Shown in pieces: positions 11,209 through 23,957 of a stretch of DNA of 64,000 nt (positions are counted from its first letter, which is position 1; each line of letters starts with the position of its first letter). The translations under genes and the position numbers were made by a program. The DNA comes from Rotaria socialis (Eukaryota > Rotifera > Eurotatoria > Philodinida > Philodinidae), in contig CAJNYU010003011.1 in assembly GCA_905331475.1 (NCBI GenBank), positions 1 through 64,000 of the forward strand. The letters are read 5' to 3'. The notes under the pieces are model-generated. The model saw only the letters and a list, made by a program, of their open reading frames with translations, was not told where the DNA came from and made no database searches.

Positions 11209-12688
11209 TAAATCAATTCATTGAATTTTTGGGTTTTAGATATCTTTTCCCAAGATTTTTTATTTAATAAGATCATTGAAATAAGATATAGAGAATAGAT
11301 ATAATATATCTTCGTTGTGTCAAATTGATAGAGTGAGAATAAATTTCATTCAGAGAAAAATTTTCCTACTGTCTATTGAAGATGAAACTTTGAATGCTCA
11401 TCGTTAAATAAATTCATATTTTACTTTCACTTAAAAATAAGTCGACAGCAACAGTGGCCTCATTCATTTGCTTGATAAAATACATCTAATATTGACTGAA
11501 CCACTATGATTATCAACTAATCTGAGAGTGCTGGCATTTACTGCAATCGTGCTGTCGTTCTTTGTTTTACATGCTAGTATTACAAAGAGCTAACTAATTT
11601 TGCAATCAATACGATGCATGTGTTGTCTTCAGTTGGCTTTTCGAATATTTCCATCAATTTCAGACAATTTTCTGTATTGATACGAAACATTATTGACATT
11701 CTCACTTTAGTTTTCAAATTAATATAAAAAATGGAAAAGTACCGCTCGAATATTCATTTATGAACTTCGATAAAATAAGAAGTACACATGAAATTGTGGA
11801 AGATCTATCTATTCTATACTCTCTGTTCTACATATATGGTCGTTAATCAAAGTCTATACAATATGAAATTATTTCTTTAAATACGAATTGGAAATAATAT
11901 TTTAGATAAACTATATCAGTCAACGCGAAAGCCTAGAAAATTATTTGATTTACATGGTTCAATATTAAAGTGGAATTTTGAGTGTTCTATATAAAAATCA
12001 TTCAATTTGTTAAATATGCAACATATTGTAATATTTTTTGAATTATTCATAATGTCGAATGAAGTCTTATCTATTGCTCTTCTGAATCAAAGAATATTTC
12101 CATTCATTGAATTTGAATATCAAAGTATGCATTAACTGTGCATTCGAACATGAGTTATAACAATGTTTAAATCGACAAATAAATGCTATACATGTTTTCA
12201 AACTGAAGATTGGATGCTCCAAAATTATTGTATTCGAATTTTCATATTTTAGCATGCCATGACCAAAATTTGACGAAAGACAGTTGAGAATTGATTGAGG
12301 ACATTTTTTGTGCGTGAAAAAGCTCAAATTCAAAATTTATAGAATTGATATTTCATTTTGACTGAACCTTGTTAGTATATCTCTCTGTGAAATGAGACTG
12401 GTGGTATGATGTGTGTTTGAATACGGATAAAATATGAGCAAGACTCACACTTGGGTGTGGACCATAAAAAACCTAGCTCATAATTTAGCCTTAAGCGTAA
12501 TATTTCTCAATCGTAAATTAAAAAACAGAATAATGAAATCTTGTTCAAAAGTTGAAATTATCAGCTCCTTATCTTGTTCCCATGAAAAACTATAAGCAAT
12601 CAATGAAACTTTCAGAGAATTTTATTTCACACTCTAAATTGAAAATTGATTATTACAAGCAAGCTGTTTTTATTAGTTATGCATTTTG
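11209..12688. other. Intergenic, nothing recognised
   Basis: AT-rich spacer between convergent genes. A minus-strand open frame at 12067-12333 (88 codons, lysine/asparagine-rich) has no motif and is probably chance. A short CACACTTGGGTGTG palindrome is at about 12447-12460. Confidence 0.5.
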
Positions 12689-13321
12689 TCAATGAATGGA
12701 CGTAACATTGATCGGCACCATTCCACCAATACTTGCGGCATCATTAAACTCAATTAATTCAATTGTTAATACACCATAGTAAATATAGACTGGCATTCTG
12801 CCGACAGCTCGAACTGCAACATCAATTACGTGTAAGCCTGGTTGTAAATAGATAATTTCTGACTTTCGTATTGCAGGCGCTGTCGGTGTGGCAAAATGGT
12901 AGTGCCCTACACCAATATGATCAAACGCATCAACTGCAGTGTATCCAGGGATTGCTTTGTAACGATCTGCAGTATTCTGTATAAACCTATCGTTATAGAA
13001 AAGATAATTATTGACCATAATCCGAGGGAATACCCATACAGGAGAATTTGGAATATGACATATTGCATCAAAAGTAATTTTATACAAGAGAGGTACAGTA
13101 TGATGAAACGCTGTAGTGAAACCAGTCACTTTTGCATATAGATTAGATGCACCAGTAATCGTAAAGGTTGTTGGCTGCTGAAATTTTTTGTAAATCTTTT
13201 CTGATCGGATGAAGCAAGTATTGTCCATTTTCCTGCCAGATAAGATTTGAATCGTATTACCATATGAATGTCCCACGAATATTGCTAGCATAAAATTGAT
13301 TATGATCCATGTTTTCATCAT
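12689..13321 (-). CDS. Small secreted protein, family unknown
   Basis: I place the start at ATG 13319-13321 because MMKTWIIINFMLAIFVGHSYG is a clean signal peptide; the frame remains open to 13510 but that extension is hydrophilic. The mature part is about 190 residues of beta-rich character, with two cysteines (NTCFIR, DAICHIP) that could pair, an aromatic-rich centre (VWVFPRIMVNNYLFYNDRF) and the segment LQPGLHVIDVAVRA. The stop is at 12689-12691. A jelly-roll or adhesion fold would be a guess. Single exon, apparently intact. Confidence 0.65.
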   Translation of the reverse strand: MMKTWIIINFMLAIFVGHSYGNTIQILSGRKMDNTCFIRSEKIYKKFQQPTTFTITGASNLYAKVTGFTTAFHHTVPLLYKITFDAICHIPNSPVWVFPRIMVNNYLFYNDRFIQNTADRYKAIPGYTAVDAFDHIGVGHYHFATPTAPAIRKSEIIYLQPGLHVIDVAVRAVGRMPVYIYYGVLTIELIEFNDAASIGGMVPINVTSIH

Positions 13322-13718
13322 GGTCCGCAATGAAGAAAATATCATCTTTGTATGAATTTGTGCGAAGAACACGAGACAACGCTTGTTTCCTGCTGACGGT
13401 ATGGAAATATTGGTATATGCTAAAGACTGTCGACTCTTTTTATTTATCACGAAAAAAGAAATTTCAGTGGTGCCACTTGAATTCAATTGAGTTTTCAAGA
13501 TTAGCTTCAAGCGTTGCAGAGATAAAAAAATTCGAATAAGAACGGTTCACGGCGAGGCTTTGAGTGTGGGTGAAGAATCGTTAAGTGGAACTCTCAGTTA
13601 GATGAAATTCAATAAATACAACAACAAGATCTCACAAAAGGGTTTATTTCAATGCAAGACATATTTTATACTGAAAATATCCGAAAGAATAGTTTCATTT
13701 TATATGAATGATAACTAA

Positions 13719-14150
13719 CCATGTAAAACAAATTCCGAGAATAATCGTCATATTCTTGATTATAATCGATTCGCACCAGAAATAATTGATAAAAATCGAG
13801 CAATTATGATTAGTTCTGATTAAATTGAAGATTCTAATCGATTTTTTTTCAAAGTTTATTAGGAATCAAAGACTTTTCACCAATTATAATCAATTTTTTA
13901 GTTTAATCGCATAAAATCGATTAAAGCTACTATAATCGATTGTCTATGATTTTTTTTATTAATCAATCAGAATCGATTCTGGGTAATAGTCGATTTTCAT
14001 CTGTATTTTATTATTTTTTTCTACATTAAAATCCACGAAAATTGATTCGGTTCTCGAATAGATTATAATCATTGAGATTAGGTTCTTTTAAAATCGAGTG
14101 ATATAGATTATAATCATTGAGATTAGGTTCTTTTAAAATAAACTCCTACT
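13719..14150. repeat. Array of AATCGATT words, block 1
   Basis: Dense degenerate copies of the palindrome AATCGATT (TATAATCGATT, AAATCGATTA) in both orientations. The left edge CCATGTAAAA (13719 on) mirrors TTTTTTACATGG near 15885-15896. A 44-bp block (ATAATCATTGAGATTAGG and flanks) is tandemly duplicated at about 14059-14140. This and block 2 (15590-15896) may be the two ends of one element about 2.2 kb long, or two copies of a short one. Confidence 0.6.
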
Positions 14151-14245
14151 ACAAATAATACGTTAGAATCAAATTTACTCTTGAATACATTATAACGAAT
14201 TCAGTTTTATCCATGTTAAAAGAACTAAATTGAAAATCTAATTAC

Positions 14246-14545
14246 CCAGGTGAATCAATCCGATACCGAATCCCATCGGATTCTATGGGTTCCTACCATC
14301 CGACGAAATCCCATTGGATTCCTGGTTGAGGAATCAATGTCGAATCCGACAGTCGTATTTCCAATGATATCCGATTGACGGTTACTGTCGGATTTTATTA
14401 GTTTCCGATATTAGGATCCGATATCGATTCCGGAACCAGAAATCCGACGATAATCCGATAGTTTCCTTGCGCCTTCCGAAGAGCTCCGTCGGATTACAAT
14501 AGGAACCGATCGAAACTCATCGGATCCTAGGCTAGGATTCATTCT
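14246..14545. repeat. MITE-like element of ATCCGAT / ATCGGAT words
   Basis: About 300 bp of repeated (A)ATCCGAT and ATCGGATT words in both orientations, bordered by ACCCAGGTGAATCAATCC on the left and GGATTCATTCTCTTGGGT on the right, an imperfect inverted repeat. It lies between the two AATCGATT blocks, perhaps nested in a larger element. No certain target-site duplication. Confidence 0.55.
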
Positions 14546-14559
14546 CTTGGGTAGGAGTC

Positions 14560-15580
14560 ATTCAATTTTTTCAATAGAACAATTGACAAAAATCGAAATA
14601 AACTGATTCTAGACTGAAAAAAACATTTTTTTAAAAACTTCCACGATCAGAAGTCACTTATGATTTTTCTGATTATGTTGCGTGATAAAAATTAAAGTTA
14701 AAGTCATCCTAGTAATTTAAAGATTGTTCATTTCAACAATGTAAAATAAATTACCGTTTAAATCTTAAAAATATGATATCTGGAAATTTTAGAAAGATAG
14801 ATTATTAGTTCAGCGCTTGGCTATGAACGACATGCACACACAATTCTACATTCTTTAATATCATCTTTGTTATTCAAAAAGTGATGGAACAACCTATTTA
14901 GACTCGATACATGTAAGACCAAGGCAAAACTTTAGACACTGAGCTCGATTTCTTTATGCACATGAAAACGCGATTTCAACGTTTATGAACAGATTTGAAT
15001 CTAGAACAATAATTCAAGTATCTCCAAAATCGCATAAAAAATCTGATGTAATACACAATAACCAGAAACATCAGACCTCTTTCAAAGAAAAAACTGTGAC
15101 ACTCTTTGCAGTACTTCCCATAAAAATAATTGATTGCACAAAACCTTCATATTCTTGGGTTATAATACGAGTTTCCTTTTAATATAAATCTGAGTTGCTT
15201 TTTCTTTCTTTGTTCCTTTCGCTTCAAAAGCAATATTAAGGATAAATTTTGTTTTCAAACCAAATCATGTTTTTTGTTCCATTTATTCAAATGGAACATG
15301 TTCAGAGTTGTTTTTCATTTTGATGGCGATTGTTTTCGATGACTTCTGCATTTTTCTCGGAGAGAAGTCTCACCAGTTCGTTTGGCAGAAAATAAGGAAG
15401 TAGAAGTATATTGTGTTGTGAAAGTAAAAATTCTGAATAATGTAATTTAGAGAATACTGATGAATTCTTGAAAAAGTACTTTCCGAAAAATAAAAATAAG
15501 TCTAATCTTGCTAATTGTAAATCAGCGTTACTGGAAGTAATTGATGAGATGTTATTATGTGCCTGATGTCGATCTCAGAC
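14560..15580. other. Spacer between repeat blocks
   Basis: AT-rich sequence with no recognisable gene. A plus-strand frame at 14985-15182 (65 codons) lacks any motif. It may be the interior of a composite element bounded by the AATCGATT blocks. Confidence 0.4.
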
Positions 15581-15589
15581 CATCACAGC

Positions 15590-15896
15590 TACTTCGAATC
15601 AGCTGTTAGTTTATTTGTGATTGATTAAAAGCCGATACATATCAACTGAAATTTGTTGTAATCGGTAGTATTTGGAAACAACTGTTGCATCGATTATAGC
15701 CGATTTTAACGAATTTAAATCGATTCTGAATCAGCTAAAAATCGATTACTAATTGATTAGGAATTGATTACAATCAGTCTTTCTTGATAATAATCGATTA
15801 GTACAGCGGAATAACTGTTTTCTCCGATTATAATCGATTTTTAATCAAAACAGTAATCGATTTTAATCTGATTTTACCCCTATTTTTTACATGGGT
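15590..15896. repeat. Array of AATCGATT words, block 2
   Basis: Same word as at 13719-14150 (ATTATAATCGATTTT, AATCGATTACTAATTGATT), ending in TATTTTTTACATGGGT, which mirrors the left edge of block 1. Confidence 0.6.
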
Positions 15897-17078
15897 ATTC
15901 AATCAAAGTAACTAGAATTTAAATTTAACAATGAAATCTTAAGCAATAGATAAAGTTGAGAGCCGCAACTAACTCATTCAGCCTGCTTGCCTACGTTTCC
16001 GTCGAAAAGAAATGGTGATCTCATCAAAACGGAATTTGACTGTAGAAAACAGATTCATTTGTGTAGTTTTCAAGGATGCTAAGTAAATATAGCGAATCAG
16101 GTTAATTTTTGAGAATAAATATTGAAGATAGATATCAAGGATCAAAATTTGCTAGAGATATGAAGATTTCCTTAAATTCTTTATAGCACAAGAACATTGC
16201 AGCGAATCTTCATGCCTAATTCATGGTTATGATAAGGAACGAGCAGAACTGCATTATATTGTGATTCTTTTTGGTATAGTTGCTGCTCTAAATGCTTACT
16301 CAATGAATGTTATTGTCTAACATGTTTCAAGTATTGATTGTAGAGCAATATAATAGAAAAAAACACCAAAGAACTGTTAGTGGATGCGCCTTCAGACAAG
16401 AACTTTCTCGTGAAGAACACCAACTGAGCGATCAGAAAATGTGCATGTGATTTTCCCTCAAAATATAGCTTAATCAAATAAACGATGCCCTTAAATCCTG
16501 ACGTTACATGTGATCAAGTGTACAAATTTGATTGCTGACTGAAGAATATAATACTATTCAATTGGATCGTTACGTTATCTAAAAATAATTTTTTGGAAAT
16601 AAGACAAAAACGAAATTCATACGGTCGAAACGTTGGCAGCATTCAGATGAAAAGGGCATCCAACTGTGTTAAACTCTCAGAACTCAGATATGATCATGAT
16701 CCAAGTACTTGAGAGTCATACTTACAACAAAGCAACCTATTTTTCAGAAAAATACTAACTAACCCAAAGTGATTCTAATCGCCAGGTAAATTATATACAG
16801 GTGCTGCAGGAATGCATGAAAAACCGCCTCTTATCTTGGCAAAAATCAATTTCCCACTGCTTGGAATAATATGACATCTGAACTATCTACTTTTTGTAGT
16901 CTTCGAATGATGCAAATGGATAAAAAATTAAAGACATCGGCTCAGCCATTTTAGGACGACACAATCTCACGCCCTCATTAGAATGAAGAGAACAATGATT
17001 CAAGTAGCAGTGAGGATGTATGAGAAAGAATAATGTAACAAGAATAAAAGAGCTTGCCGAAAACTACAATCCCATCGT
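15897..17078. other. Intergenic, nothing recognised
   Basis: 3' flank of the minus-strand NHL pseudogene. No open frame, RNA gene or structured repeat could be supported. Confidence 0.45.
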
Positions 17079-19057
17079 TCATTGGATTTCAAACTTTTGA
17101 ACTCGATGGTTCCAGGTATCACTCACACAAAGGTTGCTGTGCCGATCGAAAGACAAACCTATTGGATCATAGAATTCGTTTGATAGAGAACCTCTACCGT
17201 TTCCACCAAAAATAACTTGTCCTTCGGTCGCTCCTTTTGGCCAACGCATAATTCGATGATTGGATAGATCTGCAATATAGAGAGTTCCCAACTGGTCAAC
17301 GATGATTCCTTGAGGGAAATCCAACTGAGAAAGTAAATATCCTCTACCACGACCACCAACCACTAATATTCCTTCTCTTGCTCCGTTCGTCCATTTCATC
17401 ACGCGATTATTATTCATGTCTGAAACATAAACTGAATTATCGCGATCTACAAACACTTTTTTCTGGGTATTGACCTGATCAAGTCGATTTCCTACCAGAG
17501 ACCGAAATCGAATCGAATTGCCGAATAATTCGATTCGATTCCGAATGGAACTTCAAAACTACCGAATCGAATCGAATGATACTTCTAGAAAAGAGGTCGA
17601 ATCGAATCAATTCGTTTTTTTTCAGTTTCATTCGGCTATTCAAAATCATTTTCTTTGCTCTGGTGTTATAGTCGAGGGCGGTTGACTAGTATAAGAGATG
17701 ACGCATGAAAAAGGACGTCCACTGTTTCTCTTTCTTTGTTTCTGTCAGTCGTGCTTATTTAATGGTCATCCTTGTTCTGTTCATATCGTTATCATGGTCA
17801 AGTGCATTTTGATTGGCATAATAAATGCTCACTTACAACGAGCGTTCCATCTTTCTTTCTTTTTTCGTTAGTCAATTTAGGCCCCAATCATACTGAGAAG
17901 TAAATTAACATTATAGCTGAATTAAGCCATGTGACTGGTGCATTAAGAGCTAAGTAATACTTTGGAGATGATTTTAACTCTTAATGTATCAATTAGATTA
18001 CTGAATAAGACTTTAACTTTATTCACATTTCCAGTGCAATTGGGGTCTTGATATCAACCTCTTTATTTATTAAGTATGCCACCGGTCAACTGTAAATATA
18101 GATCCATATACAGTAAATGATATTATTTTTCTTCGTTCTATAGAAAATAAACTTATTTAATTAGTCTACTTAGATGTGTTCATTAATTTATATTTTATGT
18201 GTTCTTTCTTGAAAAAAATGAATAATTCTTATGTATATCTTCATAAATTATATTTATTCAACATATTTCTATAGAAGATCGACAGACTATTCTCATTCTA
18301 AGACGATGACAGTCTGAAAAACAACAATACTATGCAATAGTGAATACCATATTTTTTAAACCCAATTTGAGTCGAATCGAATCGAATCGAATTGAATCGA
18401 ATTGATTTTTTTCGTGTTTTTAGCCGAATCGAATCGAATTACAATTTTAAAAAGATCAGAGAACTCGTATCGAATCGAATGGCACTTTTGTCACCAGTTT
18501 CGGTCTCTGTTTCCTACTCCATTTCCTCCTGCCACCACTATTCCCTGAGTTTTTCCGACTTGCCATCGTCTCACCTCTTGCCTTTCATTATCGCTGACAT
18601 ATAGAAATCCTTGTTCGTCCATTGTCACTCCACAACATCCGATCCCAGCAATAATTGTTTCCCCATCATTTACATTTCTGAAAGACCATCGCACATCACG
18701 CTTGTTTCCACGGTCACAAATAAAGACATTATCTCTCGCTTTGTCAACAATCAAATCAGTTGAATTTTTCAGCTGAGTATTTCCACCAACTCTAATTCGA
18801 CCACAAGCCGCTCCGATTTTCCATTCAGCTATATAAAGAGTTTCATCGTTATGAAGAAACAAAGTATGTGCAGAATAGAGTTGATTCATTCCTGTGTCTG
18901 GCACATTTCATCCCGCTACAGTGATACCATTTGTTTTCCAAATCGAGTTAGCGTTGACATGAGCCGAACAGAGAGGTGCCGAAATCATACGAAGAGTTCG
19001 TTGAGCATGTGAAGAAGAACAGAATATGCGATCGAAAAAGACAATAAAACTTTTCTT
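17079..19057 (-). pseudogene. NHL-repeat (beta-propeller) protein, broken by a MITE and a stop
   Basis: Minus-strand frames at about 19057-18510 and 17487-17079 encode NHL repeats of the bdelloid type: TLYIAEWK, NVFICDRGN, FLYVSDNERQEVRRW, SVYVSDMNNNRVMKW, TLYIADLSNHRIMRW and NLCVSDTWNHRVQKF, spaced by VVAGGNGVG or VIFGGNGRG turns. NHL propellers bind proteins or RNA; a secreted or scaffold role is inference. Two lesions are present. TGA at 18908-18910 replaces the Trp expected in the AGWN turn. A 1,014-bp element (17496-18509) is inserted between two repeats; apart from it and one target copy, the frame runs through. The 5' end is unresolved: an in-frame TAA lies just above 19057, so a leader exon may be further upstream. 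Confidence 0.8.
17496..18509. mobile_element. hAT-type MITE with CGAAT subterminal arrays
   Basis: Perfect 12-bp terminal inverted repeats (CAGAGACCGAAA at 17496-17507, TTTCGGTCTCTG at 18498-18509) flanked by an 8-bp direct duplication TTTCCTAC (17488-17495 and 18510-18517). An 8-bp duplication with a CAG-starting terminus is the hAT signature. Both subterminal regions (about 17505-17630 and 18370-18480) are packed with CGAATCGAATCGAAT and its complement; the centre is unrelated AT-rich DNA with no transposase frame. The perfect duplication indicates a fairly recent insertion. Confidence 0.9.
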
Positions 19058-19150
19058 CAGTTATACATTGACTGCGTACAGCTCAATTGTGACTACAATG
19101 TGAAACTTACATATCTTCTTCAGATTTGCCATGCTTATATAAAATACATG

Positions 19151-21118
19151 CACTGATAAAAATATCCGAATAATGATCAACCCCTACACTTAAAAGAGTC
19201 GCCATTAAACCGTTGAAGGGTTTATTCCGATGTGATGAGCCCTTTTAGCGTTTATTAGTCGAAGGATTTGTGACGCCATGGGTTTATGAAAACTCAAGGG
19301 GTATATGATGGGTACATAAGGACTCATTAATCTACGATTTTAAGACAATAGTATATCCTTCAACGGATGATAGTAGATTGTTGTTCCCTTTCAACGTATG
19401 GGTATTTTATTCTTCGTTATCAGGTTTAATATTGTACTTTTTCGTTAAAAAGGTACATCACTCTGCCTTTCTGGGTAGAGTAAGCAACCCTTCTCAGAAA
19501 CAGTTCATCATTCTACGCCTAAGAATAGCTTCTGCTACCATTTCCTGCTAAGGGTTTAGTATTCCACGTTCAACAGTTGATTCATCTACATCTTAATGAA
19601 AAGGGTTTAATACTGTACGTGACTGCTCGATTATATGTCTCTTGATTGACAGCTTTTTTTATTCTACTGACAAATATCGACTTATCTAGCTTAGTATCTC
19701 AAGGAATAGTTTCATCGTCAGTCGATGGTTGATTCTACTTCTCTTTTGTTGAAAAAAGTCATCGTACAGGGGTTGATCTTTCCGCTATTTCGTTAAAAGG
19801 GTTTATCATGCTACGTACAGAGATCGAGTGTTCTACTGTTTGATGGGAAAGGTTTATTACTCTATGCACAGGGGTTGATTATTTTACCTTTGCGTCAAAA
19901 ATGGTTTCTTAGTGTGTCGGTGTGAGGATCTGGGTCGGATTAATGTTATTTTATACAGTCACCCACGAGCTAACTTGATGAAAAGAAATAGTAAGATGCC
20001 CATCGTTGTTTTTTGCACTGGTCACAACCGAAAGGAAAATGTGGATCACTTGTTTGGTGAACTTGCGGTGTACATGAAACAATGTTTTGATATGCGAAAA
20101 TAAGAAGTAGCGCAATTAGAGTCACACTTCATTGATTCAGGTAAACATTTTATGTTATAGAAAAAGAAATGTAACGCCTATATATATAAAGTAATACCTC
20201 TTGCAGACTCACATTAAACAATAAGCATTTTGATATCGACTGATAAGTACTCTTATTCGATCATCAATATTTTTTCATTAGCGATGTGTTTGATTTTTAC
20301 AATACAGCAATGTAGATAATAATGATAGCAACAATGAGGAAAGATAAACATGCATTTTTGTGTTTAATATGAAGATATTGAAAAACCTAAGATAGAAAGT
20401 GCCACAGAGGCCCCGCTGTAACTTAAATCAATTCACAAAATAGAAATTTATGTTTCTATTTAACCAATCAACAACAAATTTCCTATTTTCGATTCCTAAT
20501 CTTAATCTTAATCTTTTCTTTATTAATCTTTTCTTTCCTATTTATACTATACCACCCACACACACGTAAGAGAGAGAGAGAGAGAAAGAAGAAACAAAGG
20601 AAGAAAAGGCATTTGTTTCTTTGATTAGACTATTTTGTATATAAAGATACTGGTGCATCATCTTATAAATTCACTTAAATTCCAGTCGAAGAAACGATGC
20701 CATTATTTACGCCATCACACACGGTAGGAAAGAAGACACAATAGAAAGATATGCAGAGAGAAGAAAAAAAGAATGAAAAAGAGCGGTTGGCGTATGTGCA
20801 TTTCGAGTTGGATTGCACATATAAGAAATACATAACGTATAAAGACGAAGCAAGAATGTATAAGAATAAATAGATAAATAACTTGTTAGAGTACTCTCTA
20901 GCACCTTCGATAGGATCTATGAAAATACAACGTATGATACACCCTTTTAAAGTTGTTCAGTCGTATAAACGCTATGATAAGCCTTTTTATTTCGTCTTTT
21001 GATGGGTAGATAAAAGGGTTTATCGCATGCTGCTAAACGGTAGACAAGGGTATATCATACGTTGCATTTTCATCAACGCTTTAAACGTTTATTATTCGAA
21101 GCTTTTTTTTTATCAGTG
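19151..21118. mobile_element. Element of about 2 kb with AAGGGTTTA arrays at both ends
   Basis: Termini CACTGATAAAAA (19151-19162) and TTTTTATCAGTG (21107-21118) are inverted repeats, followed inward on both sides by CGAATAAT. About 19190-19900 and 20930-21100 carry many copies of AAGGGTTTATCAT/C and its complement. The centre is unrelated, with a GA microsatellite at about 20568-20586 and only short open frames (for example 19912-20103). I found no target-site duplication, so the superfamily is open. Confidence 0.7.
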
Positions 21119-21973
21119 TAGTCATACATAGTTTTCTCTTCACATAGTATTTGAGCCGTGACATCATCCCACCCAAATAGTCCGTAGACGATTTTTAATC
21201 CTTTTACAAAAGTAGAATTTATTTGATGCTTTTGTTTTTCAGAAAAAGATTTTCAGCGCAGCCCCGTTGAGGCTAAAATGTGGAACTCACATATTTCGGT
21301 CAGTTAGATACTGATCAAATAGAAGTTTTCTTTTTTCAGTGAAGTAAGATCATATTCTGTTCAAAAATAAGATAATAAAACGTTTTTAACATTTGAAGTT
21401 TATTGGATCTATATCAATAGGAAATATTACTAGAGAGAATGTATGAAAAACTTTTTGCTTAGAATATGTCAGTATGCTGAAATGTTTAGTGGTTTCATTG
21501 AGAAATATTGTGAATGATAATAGTTTAACCAGTATTTAGGATATAGCTATCAATATTGTTGAGAAATTTATATTTTTTCGTATTACCAGGTGAGAAATCG
21601 ATAAATTTTTTCATAACCGAAAATTTGATAAAAGCTTCCCAGTAGATGGAAAAGTTGCGCATTGTAAATACACTAAAGTGTATTCAAGCTCTAGATTAAG
21701 GTATTTGTGTGACAGAAAAAAAGATTAAAATCTTCATCTGTTTATTATAGGTGGTAGAAATAACGAGTAGCATGCACTTGTTGCTAATGTCTGTAATAAT
21801 AAAAATATATAATAATCTCGTAACGGTGGACTATAATAATAAAAACGACAGATTTTGATGAATAATTAGAGATTAAATCCTAAGTATAATGATTTCTAAT
21901 TAGTGAAACTAAATTTTTATTACTGATGTGAGTAGTGGTGAACATAGGCAATCAACCTATATCAAAAACGTTT
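21119..21973. other. Intergenic, nothing recognised
   Basis: AT-rich DNA between the AAGGGTTTA element and the gag-like frames. On the minus strand this is where a reverse transcriptase would follow the gag ORF; none is seen. Confidence 0.45.
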
Positions 21974-23547
21974 CTAATTATGATGAAATATTGAATGATT
22001 GAACACTATCTGTTTAGTGTTCATATTATTACTGTTTAACTTATTTTTAGTATTAATCAAAATCTTATTATATTTTTCATCTTTTGCTCTGCATTCAGTC
22101 GAAATAAATAGTTGAATATTAGGTGGTAGTAAGTTGGGTTTTTCTTTGAGACGATAAAGAAGTGATCTTCTATAATTTATTAACAAAGAACATTTGAAGT
22201 CGGTTGATAGATGACTTTGCTTGCATCTATGACAACATATTGTACATTCTCTATATTCGCCAGTACTACGATCGTTGCCACATCGTCGGCATGCGTCATA
22301 CTGAAATAAACAATTTCGTCTTATATGCTCCGGATCATTGCACTTGGAATATATTAATAATCGAGGTGAAGCCAAGAACTCATTAACTTCCATTACTTGC
22401 TCGTTCAGAGTTAATCCATTACTGTTGATAATTTTTTTATATTCATCTGAACAAGTTAGTGCTAAACGTATGTGCCTAGATTTTTCCATCATGGAACCTT
22501 TCATTTTTTCTAAATTATAGATTGATTTATAAGCTGATCCTATTTCATTTTTTATCTCTTCGTTAGTAATATAATTAGGTGCGAATTTTAGAACTATGGA
22601 TTGTTGTGGTGGTGAATGTTTAGGTTGCATTGGAATTATATCAATATTGCATAGGTTGTTTGGATAGTTTTGTGGCTCACAGCAAGACGTATTATTCAAT
22701 GTGACGAGTGTAACATGCTACATCACCAGATTTGTCTACAAACCAGTAGTCAAAATCTACTGGATGATCATATTTTTGTTTAGCTCCCTAAAAGGTTTTT
22801 CAATATATGCTAATAGCGGTTTAATTAGATTATTTGCTTCGTTTTGGTTAACTTTAGGCTGACATATGATTTTTAATGATGTAAAAGGGTTCTCTACAGC
22901 ATAATGTAAAGCATGATCAGATATAGAAATTGTATCATCGTGTTCATCATTTGAGTTGTTATTTTGAAATGTATTTCTGCTCATATTTTCATTTTCAGTA
23001 TTACCATTAATGCATGATGTCTTAACTTCATTTTCATTCATCATTTTATTACTTTTATTATTATATTTTATGTCGTGATGGTCACAATGGTAAGTAGAAC
23101 GGTAAGATTTATTATTGTTAACAATATTGCTTGTTCTGTTCTTACTATTTATCAACATACGTCCGTAATTCTCGTTTGATTTCTTCATTGTTTCTAAATT
23201 TGGTTCGATATAATGCATAAGGCATCGTCATTGTTTTGTTTTTCATTGTAATCATTGGTACGTCTTTGTTTGCGTTTATTGTTTTTATTTACTGTAATAA
23301 ATTCTTCATTTTTACTTATTTCATTAGTTCGAAAATCTTTTTCTTCATCACCATATTGACTTGTTAATGTAAGATGTATTTTGAACGTATGAGTTTGTTT
23401 ATTATGAACTACATTCCTTTCAATTTCATCGATTCGTTGTTTGTTTTGATTTACTCTATCTAATAACAGTTCACCATTCAAGTCGCTAAAGCGACCTTTG
23501 TTATTTTTTATTGAAGTCACACTTTGGTCAGCTAAATAATAGGGCAT
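21974..23547 (-). pseudogene. Gag-like ORF1 of a non-LTR retrotransposon, decayed
   Basis: Three consecutive minus-strand frames (23547-23194, 23218-22757, 22699-21974) read as one protein with frameshifts near 23200 and in 22690-22760. The first part is Asn/Lys-rich with a helical region (LNGELLLDRVNQNKQRIDEI). The last has an RRM-like stretch (SIVLKFAPNYITNEEIKNEI) and then Cys/His knuckles: KCNDPEHIRRNC, which lacks the usual first Cys, CRRCGNDRSTGEYREC and CHRCKQSHLSTDFKC. Triple knuckles after such a region are typical of LINE ORF1 (I/Jockey type). No reverse transcriptase follows. Alternatives are a LINE truncated at its 3' side, a gag-only element or a captured host gene. Confidence 0.65.
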
Positions 23548-23957
23548 TTAATTCTATTTTTAATGTCCAGTAATATATTTATTAATAAATTAATTATGCA
23601 CGGTGCACGTTACAACAGTATACGTACATACAGCAGAAGAAAGAGAATGCGTCTTACCGCTATCGTGCAATGGCAGAAGTGAATACTTTTCAACTTGAGT
23701 ACCTTTTCCAATGTTAACCCTTTGAATATCTTCACTAGAGTTGTTTTAATTAAATGTCTACTATTGTTCGTTCCTCGTATTCAGACTTTAAGAGTAGTTT
23801 TCTTTTTAATAAATCCATATAAGTATACGAATTTCCCACTTTAATCTCATCGGAAGTACACTAATAATGTTTTTCTTCTCCTTTTCAGTCCTTGTTGGTT
23901 GTCTGATTGCTTACTTTAATATATCTCTTCTATCTATCAAATAACCTTCATTTCACA
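23548..23957. promoter_or_regulatory. Shared 5' region between divergent frames
   Basis: About 410 bp separate the gag-like ATG (minus) from the receptor ATG (plus). A T-rich tract ending in TTTTCAG at 23881-23887 could be the acceptor of a 5' UTR intron of the receptor gene. No TATA box is obvious. Confidence 0.3.

Noticed and set aside
12067..12333. 88-residue minus-strand frame
   Set aside because: No motif, AT-driven composition, no splice or promoter signals.
12447..12460. CACACTTGGGTGTG palindrome as another telomere-like hairpin
   Set aside because: The C-rich side comes first, the stem is only 5 bp and there is no TGTGGG array.
15452..15475. CTGATGA followed by GAAA, hammerhead-like
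   Set aside because: No stem II can form between the two boxes and there is no cleavage triplet in place.
17500..18490. CRISPR-like regular CGAAT repeats
   Set aside because: Units are 5-6 bp without spacers and lie inside a eukaryotic MITE.
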